From JALGVA01 sp964617715 (GTDB taxonomy: Bacteria > Armatimonadota > Zipacnadia > Zipacnadales > UBA5352), in the NCBI GenBank assembly GCA_964617715.1, contig CAZTZN010000037.1, positions 1 through 30,291 of the forward strand: a stretch of 30,291 nucleotides of DNA. The letters run 5' to 3'. A program made the position numbers and the translations under genes. Positions 14,783-21,867 of this stretch are shown here, piece after piece. The notes beneath the pieces are model-generated. The model was not told where the DNA came from. It did not search any database and was given only the letters and a program-made list of their open reading frames with translations. Positions within the stretch are counted from its first letter, which is position 1; the number at the start of each line of letters is the position of its first letter.

Positions 14783-16213
14783 CTAGCGCAGCGGCGGGCG
14801 GTAGACCCGGAAGGCGGCCACCGGCACCGGGCCGTCGCCGTTGGGCCGCAGCGTCACCGTGTGCTCGGCGTTGCTCAGGCCCTGGGCGAGCGTAGTCGCA
14901 TACTCCGCCGCCGGGTCCTCGGTGACCGGCGCCTGGTATCTGTCCACGAACAGCGGCAGCGTCTCCCAGGTGACCTCGTAGTCCTCGGGCAGCGGCAGGT
15001 TGCGGTAGGTGAGCGAGCGGATGATCATCCACTCGTTGGGCTCGATGACCACGCGGCCCGAGTTCGATACGAAGCGCTCGTGCTGGTCGCCCTGCCCGTC
15101 CGGGCCGGTGACCGAGCCCTCGACCTCGAAACGCAGCACATCGTTCTCGGGGTCGCACTCGAGGATGCGCGCGGTCCAGGTCTCGACCACCAGCGGCGCC
15201 TCGTGGCCGATGCGGTGGATGGCCGGCCACGAGGTGTGCGGCGAGGCGCTCGGGCGCGCGTGATAGTACAGCTCGGGGAAGCTCGACGGCGGCCGGTCAT
15301 CGATGAGCACGCTCGCGCTGCCCGGCGCCTGCTCGGGGGTGTGCGCCGCGATCACGTCGATCCGGTTGCCGTCGAAGGTCAGCGTAAGCGAGCCGTCATC
15401 GCCGTGCATCACCCGTGGATCATCGACAGGCACGTCGGTCACCAGGTCGCGCCACGGGTCGGTCGGGAAGGCGGGGTCGTAGCGCAGGCTGGGGATGACG
15501 AGACTGGCGATCAGGAAGTTGCCCAGTTCGTTGGGGTGCACGGTGTCGCGGATGGTGTCTTTGACCACCAGGCCATGCTCGGCGATGTACCGCCGGATGC
15601 CGGTGCGCACATCCGCCACCTCGCAGCCGTATTCGTCGGCAAGGCGGAAGTAAAGCTCGGAGATCGCGGCGTCGGCGGCGTCAACTCTGAGCACGTCCGG
15701 GTGGTTGGGATCGCCGTCGGGGGGCACGGAGTTGGGCCAGCGCAGGTTGCTGGTCCACAGCAGCACCTCGGCGGTGGTGCGCGAGCGCACGCGGCGGATG
15801 ATCTCCTCCTGCTCGCCGGTCTCGACGCCGCTCCAGACGTGAAAGATGAGCAGGTCGGGATAGAACGGGTAGAGGTCGTAGTCGGCGGTCTTGATGAGCA
15901 CCGGCCCGCCGTAGCCGCCGAGCGCCCGGTTCTCGATCTCGAGATCGGCGTTGGGGTAGGTGGTGCGCAGATAGTCGGCCACGGTCCGCCACCACGGATT
16001 GGCGGTCACCGATTGGCCGTAGAACAACACGCGCACCCGATTGCGCTTCTCAGGCGTGCTGGTGGCCAGCAGCGTCATGGTGCGCTGGATGTTCGCGCCC
16101 AGCTCCTCGAGGTTGTCGGGGAGCGCGGGCGGGGCGAACTCCTCATCGGCATCCACCGCCCCCGCCATCAGCGACATCGCAGCGACCCACGGCCACATGC
16201 ACCGGAGCATCAT
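14783..16213 (-). CDS. Exported SGNH/GDSL-like hydrolase
   Basis: A 476-residue protein with an N-terminal signal peptide (about residues 1-22, ending GAVDADEE). An SGNH hydrolase domain (about 50-240) is followed by a beta-rich C-terminal region (about 260-476). The nucleophile block is FYGQSVT, with Ser68 in place of the classical GDS, and the C-terminal block is DTVHPNE with Asp223 and His226. ALGGYGG (about residues 97-103) supplies the Gly motif. The start was set at ATG 16213 because AGGGGCGG lies 8 nt upstream; a GTG at 16222 is possible but less well spaced. It is probably a carbohydrate esterase removing acyl groups from an extracellular substrate. It lies 199 nt downstream of the large membrane-protein gene on the same strand, and its end converges on the nitrilase gene. 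Confidence 0.82.
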   Translation of the reverse strand: MMLRCMWPWVAAMSLMAGAVDADEEFAPPALPDNLEELGANIQRTMTLLATSTPEKRNRVRVLFYGQSVTANPWWRTVADYLRTTYPNADLEIENRALGGYGGPVLIKTADYDLYPFYPDLLIFHVWSGVETGEQEEIIRRVRSRTTAEVLLWTSNLRWPNSVPPDGDPNHPDVLRVDAADAAISELYFRLADEYGCEVADVRTGIRRYIAEHGLVVKDTIRDTVHPNELGNFLIASLVIPSLRYDPAFPTDPWRDLVTDVPVDDPRVMHGDDGSLTLTFDGNRIDVIAAHTPEQAPGSASVLIDDRPPSSFPELYYHARPSASPHTSWPAIHRIGHEAPLVVETWTARILECDPENDVLRFEVEGSVTGPDGQGDQHERFVSNSGRVVIEPNEWMIIRSLTYRNLPLPEDYEVTWETLPLFVDRYQAPVTEDPAAEYATTLAQGLSNAEHTVTLRPNGDGPVPVAAFRVYRPPLR

Positions 16214-16314
16214 CGACAGCACCGCCCCTGCGGATTGCTCTGTGCGTGTTCGACAGCATCTTCACGATGCGCACGCCGGAACCCTCCAAACGTGACGCCC
16301 GCGGCCATGGAACG

Positions 16315-16355
16315 GGGCGGCGTTCCGCAGACCGCTTCGCAGTCCGACGCCGCCC
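16315..16355 (-). repeat. Perfect 9-bp inverted repeat downstream of membrane-protein gene
   Basis: GGGCGGCGT (16315-16323) and ACGCCGCCC (16347-16355) are perfect reverse complements separated by 23 nt. The repeat lies in the 199-nt gap between the large membrane-protein gene and the SGNH gene, both on the minus strand. It could be a terminator or attenuating hairpin, or an operator. There is no U-tract. Confidence 0.4.
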
Positions 16356-16412
16356 GGTCGTTGTCGTGCGTCCGTCGCCGCCCGCTCGGGGCGCGCAGCC
16401 CGTAGATCGCAG

Positions 16413-18560
16413 CTACAGAAACCAGACAATGTACCTGCGCACCCACTCACCTGCCGCAAGACCGACAAGGCTCCAGATGCCCACCGAGAAGAAATGCCCG
16501 AGCGTGAAGGCGAGGAAGCCGCGCGCCAGGCGGCGATAGAGCCCCGCGCCGCCCAGGTGCAGCACCAGTTGCTTGATGCCCCACAGCAGCAGCGCCGGGA
16601 ACCACATGAAGGCGCCGCGGTGACAGAACGCCAGAGCGTAGCCCCCCGGATGGAAGGGGAAGCGCAACCACACCCGCCGCCCCAGCACCATGCCCAGCGC
16701 CAGCAGCGCTCCGAGGACCGTGTAGGCGATCTCGTTGACCTTCGGCCCGACGGGGCGCTCGGCCCAATCGGAGACCGCGCGGAACTGCCCCAGCACCTCC
16801 TGGGTCATCTGTCCGCCGCCGATCCCCCCGGGGCTCGACAGCACCAGGCCACCGTATTCATAGAACGCCGACAGGTTCACCATGAAGGCGACCAGCAGGC
16901 CGAAGACCACCGCGCCCATGACCACGCGGGCGATCGGGCGGCGTGACAGCTCCAGCCGGTCGGCGGCGATGGTGCACTCCTCGGCGGTGGCGGTCATCGC
17001 CTGGTTCACCGAGCGCTGCAGCCACGAGAACATGGTCAGCAAAGTGAACGAGCCCAGCCGGTCGGGGCCGACGAAAGGCTCACTGCCCAGGAACTCGACC
17101 ATCGAGGCGCGCTGCTGGTAGAGCGGGTAGCCCCAGACGATGGGGAAGCCCATCTCCGCGCGGTTGCGGCAGTAGACGATCAGCACCAGCAGCATCAGGC
17201 CGAAGTAGAGCAGCGCCACCCACCACTGCACGCCGAAGGCGATGGGCATGCCGATGACCACGAGAATGCCCAGCATGGCGCCGACGAGAGCCGTGCGGGG
17301 GCTCAGCGCAGCATCCCGCTCATGCGGGCGGGGGGCGCCGAACAGCGCCTCGCGCAGGACCTGCCGCAGCCGTCCGCGCGCCTGCCAGATGAACGCGAAG
17401 CCCAGCAGCACGAAGGCGCCCATCGCCTGCTGCTTGACGAACGGGAAGCCGGGGGCGTTGTAGCCCGCGACCCGCGCGGCGGGCATCACCAGCCAGCTCA
17501 GCAGCGTGAAGAACCAGATCGAGAAGAGAGCGTCCGACGGGACGAGGTAGCCCAGGCCCAGGATCTCGGGCTTGTAGTAGATGGACAGCCCGCGCATGGC
17601 GTTCCACGGTGATTCGGTGAACAGGTTGCCCAGCGGGTACGAAATGCCCAGCGCGGGGATGCCGGGGTTGAACACATGCATGGCGTTCATGGCGTTGTAG
17701 AGCACGGCCAGGCCCAGGCCGGTCCACACCACCGGGTCGCGGAAGAAGCCGATGGCCGCGAACTGACTGCGCTCGGGGTCGATCATCTCCACCGGGAAGC
17801 TGGATACCGGGAAGTTGAGATGCTCATCCTCCTCCCATGCGCGCCGGAACAGCAACACCAGGCAGAAGGCGCCGATCAGGTAGGCGCTCAGGTAGAGCGT
17901 CCACACCAGCACCGGGGTTGCCCAGTGCCGCCACGGCACCAGCGTCGGGCCGGCGACGAAGCGGTAGATTCCGCCGATGATGGGACCGAGCACGGGCACG
18001 CGCTCGACATCGAGGGTGGGCAGGCTGACGTCCTCGCCCTCCCAGAACACGCGCGCGACCTCGGAGTCGGTGGGCGCCCAGGCGGTGGGGATGGCGCGCG
18101 CCATCTCCTCGAGGTAGTCGTTGGGCTGGCCGAAGTACTGCGGCACCATCAGACAGGGCATCACCTGGCGGAACAGCCCCACCCCGGGCATGGCTGCGGT
18201 GATGGCAACGAAGGTGAATACCACCAGTGTCTCGCCGTGCGACAGGCGCAGGCGGCGCAGGAGGGCGGTCAGGCGCGCCGGGCCGCCGCGCCCCTCGAAC
18301 CAGTCGGCGAGGCCGGTGAGCAGCCCGCCGATGCCGGGCAGCAGGAACAGGCAGAGGATGGCGGCGATCGGGGGCGTGCTCTCGGAGATCTGACTGGTGA
18401 GCGTGACCAGCTCCGCCTGCTTGGTCCACGCGCCGACCAGCAGCGTGATCACTGCTGCGACCCCCAGGGCACGCGCGGTGGCGTAGTGGCGCATGCTGCT
18501 TTCAGGGCGCGCCTGCGCCCGCGGCCCGGCGGCGTTCGTCCGGGGCGAGACCTCCGCCAT
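16413..18560 (-). CDS. Large multi-pass membrane protein, DUF6785/DUF6784-type
   Basis: A 715-residue integral membrane protein with about 13-14 hydrophobic segments along its length. A longer extramembrane part lies between segments 3 and 4 (about residues 135-200). The arrangement and motifs such as PQYFGQPNDYLEEM, NFPVSSFPVEMI, RNRAEMGFPIVWGYP and FHPGGYALA match the paired DUF6785/DUF6784 proteins common in Armatimonadota and Planctomycetota. That match is from memory, not a search. The start at ATG 18560 has GAGGTG 7 nt upstream; GTG 18569 and an internal ATG at 18494 are alternatives. It is divergent from the dehydrogenase operon and lies upstream of the SGNH gene. A role as importer of an oligosaccharide or other breakdown product is plausible but unproven. 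Confidence 0.75.
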   Translation of the reverse strand: MAEVSPRTNAAGPRAQARPESSMRHYATARALGVAAVITLLVGAWTKQAELVTLTSQISESTPPIAAILCLFLLPGIGGLLTGLADWFEGRGGPARLTALLRRLRLSHGETLVVFTFVAITAAMPGVGLFRQVMPCLMVPQYFGQPNDYLEEMARAIPTAWAPTDSEVARVFWEGEDVSLPTLDVERVPVLGPIIGGIYRFVAGPTLVPWRHWATPVLVWTLYLSAYLIGAFCLVLLFRRAWEEDEHLNFPVSSFPVEMIDPERSQFAAIGFFRDPVVWTGLGLAVLYNAMNAMHVFNPGIPALGISYPLGNLFTESPWNAMRGLSIYYKPEILGLGYLVPSDALFSIWFFTLLSWLVMPAARVAGYNAPGFPFVKQQAMGAFVLLGFAFIWQARGRLRQVLREALFGAPRPHERDAALSPRTALVGAMLGILVVIGMPIAFGVQWWVALLYFGLMLLVLIVYCRNRAEMGFPIVWGYPLYQQRASMVEFLGSEPFVGPDRLGSFTLLTMFSWLQRSVNQAMTATAEECTIAADRLELSRRPIARVVMGAVVFGLLVAFMVNLSAFYEYGGLVLSSPGGIGGGQMTQEVLGQFRAVSDWAERPVGPKVNEIAYTVLGALLALGMVLGRRVWLRFPFHPGGYALAFCHRGAFMWFPALLLWGIKQLVLHLGGAGLYRRLARGFLAFTLGHFFSVGIWSLVGLAAGEWVRRYIVWFL

Positions 18561-18747
18561 GCATCGCACCTCGGTTCGGTGAAGATGCCACAGACCAGCC
18601 GCCCCGCGGTTCGCCGCCGCTCCCGGGCTCTCCTGCCCAGGGCGAGGGCGGGCGCCCCCGTGCGCCGATGCCGGTCCGCCGCCAGGCAGGATTCACGGGA
18701 CGAGCCCCCGAAGCAGGCGGCAGGATCGACATGAGAGGTGATGGCTG
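18561..18747. promoter_or_regulatory. Divergent promoter region
   Basis: This 187-nt gap separates the divergent membrane-protein and dehydrogenase genes. GGCAGGAT occurs twice as an exact direct repeat (18685-18692 and 18719-18726), 34 nt apart, on the side of the dehydrogenase. GAGAGGTG at 18733-18740 is the ribosome site of the dehydrogenase. No clear -10/-35 pair was found. Confidence 0.4.
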
Positions 18748-19758
18748 ATGCGAGCGGCGAGGCTCCATGCTGCAAGGGACGTGCGTATCGACGAGGTGCC
18801 CACGCCCGAGCCCGGGCCGGGCGAGGTGCTGGTGCGGGTGCGGGCGGTCGCCATCTGCCCTTCCGACCTGCGCCTCTACCAGGACGGGCACGCCAGCGGC
18901 GTGGTGCCCGACCACCCGATGATCCAGGGCCACGAGTTCTCCGGTGAGGTCGCGGCGGCGGGCGCGGGCGTGGACGGGCCGCCGGTGGGCACACCGGTGG
19001 CGGTTGAGCCGAGCTGGCACTGCGGCACCTGCGACCAGTGCCGGGCCGGGCACGAGAACCTGTGCCGCAACATCGTCTTCCCGAGCTTCCCGCAGCGCGA
19101 CGGCGCGCTGGCCGAGTACATCGCCTGCCCGGCGTTCGCGGTGCGCGCCCTGCCACCGAGCGTGGACTTCACCGCCGGGGCGCTCATCGAGCCGCTGGGC
19201 GTGGGCATCCACGCGGTGCGCCTGTCGGCCGTGCGGCCTGCGCAGGAGGTCGCGATCCTCGGCGCAGGCACTATCGGCATGTGCGTGCTGCTGGTGCTCA
19301 AGGCGCGGGGCATCGACCGCATCGCCCTCGCCGAGCCCATCGCGGCGCGCCAACAGTGGCCGCGGGCGCTCGGCGTGGAGCCGATCGCGGGCTCGCACCA
19401 GGAGCTGCTCGACGCCGGGGTCGAGGCCGACGTGGTCTTCGAGTGCTCGGGCGACAATCAGGCGGTCGAGCAGGCCATGCGGCTGGCGCGGCCCGCCGGG
19501 CGCGTGGTGGTGGTTGGCATCCCGCACCCGGACCAGGTCACCTTCGACTCGACCATCCCGCGCCGGCGCGAGCTGACCGTGATCTTCTCGCGTCGCTCGC
19601 GCGACACACTCGAGGAGGCCATCGAGCTGATCGCCACCGGCGCCATCGACATGAGCGCGCTGCCCGTGCGCAGATACACGCTTGAGCAGACCGCCGAGGC
19701 GATGGAGGCCACCGCCGCCCGGCCCGGTGACATGCTGCGCGCGGTGGTCGAGCCATGA
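18748..19758 (+). CDS. Zinc-dependent alcohol/polyol dehydrogenase (MDR family)
   Basis: A 336-residue cytoplasmic medium-chain dehydrogenase of the sorbitol/threonine dehydrogenase type. An N-terminal GroES-like domain carries Cys37 (AICPSD) and His62-Glu63 (QGHEFSG) for catalytic zinc. Structural-zinc cysteines are at 92, 95, 98 and 106 (CGTCDQCRAGHENLC), and the conserved IEPLGVG block is near residue 149. The NAD(P)-binding Rossmann fold has GAGTIG at about 174. The length is normal and all metal ligands are present. The start at 18748 is supported by GAGAGGTG 7 nt upstream. The stop overlaps the ATG of the next gene (ATGA). It probably oxidises a sugar alcohol or sugar released by the secreted enzymes; the substrate is not predictable. 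Confidence 0.92.
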   Translation: MRAARLHAARDVRIDEVPTPEPGPGEVLVRVRAVAICPSDLRLYQDGHASGVVPDHPMIQGHEFSGEVAAAGAGVDGPPVGTPVAVEPSWHCGTCDQCRAGHENLCRNIVFPSFPQRDGALAEYIACPAFAVRALPPSVDFTAGALIEPLGVGIHAVRLSAVRPAQEVAILGAGTIGMCVLLVLKARGIDRIALAEPIAARQQWPRALGVEPIAGSHQELLDAGVEADVVFECSGDNQAVEQAMRLARPAGRVVVVGIPHPDQVTFDSTIPRRRELTVIFSRRSRDTLEEAIELIATGAIDMSALPVRRYTLEQTAEAMEATAARPGDMLRAVVEP

Positions 19759-21866
19759 TCGTTGGCCGACTCGCGGTGTTCGCGCTGATCGTTTGCCCGG
19801 TGGCGAGCGCGGCGTGGGCCGCCGATGATCTGACCTTCCTGCACGTCTCCGACGAACACGTGCCCCACCTGCTGGCGCAGACGCGCGAGACGCTGGCGGG
19901 GCTGCCGGTCGAGGAAGAGATCCGGCTCGACCCCTACGGCATGACCGTGGCCGCGCCCTCGTTCGTGCTCTCGACCGGCGATCTCGACGAATTCAGCGGG
20001 GGCCGTGGCTGGTGGCGACAGTACCTGGACCTGTGGCAGAGCTTCCCCCTGCCCGTCTACCATCAGCTCGGCAACCACGACAACACCTGGCGTTGCGGCC
20101 GCCCGCGCCTGCGCGCGCTGCACGCAAGTGTCTTCTACGCCTTCGAGCAGGCGGGCGTGAAGTTCATCGGCTGGGACACCGCCACCCCGCAGGACCCGCG
20201 CCCGTCGATCGCCGAGGAAGGCCTGCGCTGGCTGGCCGCCGAGTTCGAGCGTACCCCACCTGAGCAGCCGATCATCCTCTTCTGCCACCACCCCCTCGAT
20301 GGCCGCGAGTTCGCCGGCGCCTGGGATCGCGCGCGCCTGCTCGACCTGCTGCGCACCCGCAACGTCGTGGTGGTGCTGGTCGGCCACGGACACCAGGCGC
20401 GCGCGTGGCAGGTCGAGGGCCTCGACCTGGTGATGGGCGGCAGCACCTGGGGCGACAGCCGCGGCTTCGGGATCGTGTCGATCCGCGACAACATGCTGCG
20501 TGTGTGCCATCAGTACACGAGCGGTGAGATGCTGGCGCTGCTCGAAAAGCCCCTGCCCGAACGCTCGCCCTTCCTGCAGGTGACCCTCTCCCCGCGCGCA
20601 CCGGTCTTCGAACCGAATCAACCTCCGCGCTGGCAGGTGAGCTGCGATCCGGCGGACAGGGCAGTCGCCGGTCAGTGGACGCTCGATGGGGAGGCGTCGG
20701 GGCCGATGGCTCGGGACGGTGAGGCGTGGCTGGTCGAGCCGCCCGCCGACGCGGTCCAGCCCGGCGCGCACATCCTGCGGATCGAGCTGACCGACGCTGA
20801 AGGCCGGGTCACCAGCCGCACCGACGAGTTCTTCGTCAACGGCGGCGCCTTCGACATCGCCTGGCGCGCCCGGCTCGGCGGCTCGAGTCAGTCTACGCCG
20901 GCGGTCGCGGATGGCCGCGTCTACGTCGGCGACAACTCCGGCGCGCTGGTGACCATCAACGCCGTCGATGGCCGGACGCTGCGCGAGTTCCGCACCGGCG
21001 GCGAGGTGCGCTCGACGCCGCTGGTAGATGAGGCGCGTGACGCGGTGTACTTCGGCTCGGCCGATGGCTGGCTCTACGCGCTCGATCGCGATGGCGGCGA
21101 CCGCTGGCGCCTCGACGCGGGCAGCGCGATCTACGGCTCACCGGCACTCGTCGAGGGCCGCGTGGTGTTCGGCACCGCCGAGGGCGAGGTGCTTGCGCTC
21201 GATGCCGCCACCGGCGCCCTCGCCTGGCGCTCGGACGCCCCGGAATACGCCATCGAAGTGGCGCCCTGCGGCGGGGCCGACGGCGTCTACGTGGGCGCGT
21301 GGGACCACTATGCCTACGCGCTGGAGTTGGCCGATGGCGCGCTGCGCTGGCGCCACCCGAGCGCGGGCAGCGATCGCGAGGGCTTCGTGGCCTGGTACTA
21401 CAGCCCCGCCGACTGCGCGCCGGCGTTCGCGGGCGACAGGGTGTTCTTCGCCGACCGCGCCTACCGGCTGACGGTCTTCGACGCCCGGACCGGTGAGCGG
21501 CTGCTGGACGAGGAGAAGGTCGCGGCGGTCGCGAGTTCGGAGGATGGCCGCTTCGTCTACGTGCGGCACTCCGACGGGCACGTCAGCAAGCGCAACGCCG
21601 ACGGCTCGGTCGTCTGGCTGGCCGAGGTTCCCACCGGCGCGGTCGCGACGCCGCCCGTGGCCTCCGGCGGCATCGTCTGGGTCATCTCGGACCGGGGGAT
21701 GCTCAGCGCGCTCGACGATGCCACCGGCGCGCTGCTCGCGCAGGAGCGCGTGACTCGCGACCTGTTCGCCTTCGCGGCGCCGGCCTTCGATGGTGAGCGC
21801 GTATACATCGCCGACATGGCCGGGCGCCTGACTGCGTTCGCGCCGACCTTCGTGGCCGGGCGGTAG
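19755..21866 (+). CDS. Exported metallophosphoesterase fused to a PQQ-type beta-propeller
   Basis: A 703-residue protein with a signal peptide (about 1-23, ending SAAWAADD). The calcineurin-like metallophosphoesterase domain (about 25-255) has the metal motifs Asp33-x-His35 (VSDEH), Gly75-Asp76 (STGDLDE), Gly106-Asn-His-Asp109, CHHPL and GHGH. A small Ig-like region (about 270-360) is followed by PQQ_2-type propeller repeats (about 365-700), for example STPAVADGRVYVGD, STPLVDEARDAVYFGS and GSPALVEGRVVFGT. Its ATG overlaps the stop of the dehydrogenase gene by 4 nt, so translation is probably coupled. The phosphoesterase is likely active because its metal ligands are intact. The propeller may bind partner or substrate and does not by itself show PQQ binding. 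It converges on the DUF4091 gene with a 1-nt gap. Confidence 0.88.
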   Translation: MIVGRLAVFALIVCPVASAAWAADDLTFLHVSDEHVPHLLAQTRETLAGLPVEEEIRLDPYGMTVAAPSFVLSTGDLDEFSGGRGWWRQYLDLWQSFPLPVYHQLGNHDNTWRCGRPRLRALHASVFYAFEQAGVKFIGWDTATPQDPRPSIAEEGLRWLAAEFERTPPEQPIILFCHHPLDGREFAGAWDRARLLDLLRTRNVVVVLVGHGHQARAWQVEGLDLVMGGSTWGDSRGFGIVSIRDNMLRVCHQYTSGEMLALLEKPLPERSPFLQVTLSPRAPVFEPNQPPRWQVSCDPADRAVAGQWTLDGEASGPMARDGEAWLVEPPADAVQPGAHILRIELTDAEGRVTSRTDEFFVNGGAFDIAWRARLGGSSQSTPAVADGRVYVGDNSGALVTINAVDGRTLREFRTGGEVRSTPLVDEARDAVYFGSADGWLYALDRDGGDRWRLDAGSAIYGSPALVEGRVVFGTAEGEVLALDAATGALAWRSDAPEYAIEVAPCGGADGVYVGAWDHYAYALELADGALRWRHPSAGSDREGFVAWYYSPADCAPAFAGDRVFFADRAYRLTVFDARTGERLLDEEKVAAVASSEDGRFVYVRHSDGHVSKRNADGSVVWLAEVPTGAVATPPVASGGIVWVISDRGMLSALDDATGALLAQERVTRDLFAFAAPAFDGERVYIADMAGRLTAFAPTFVAGR

Positions 21867-21867
21867 C

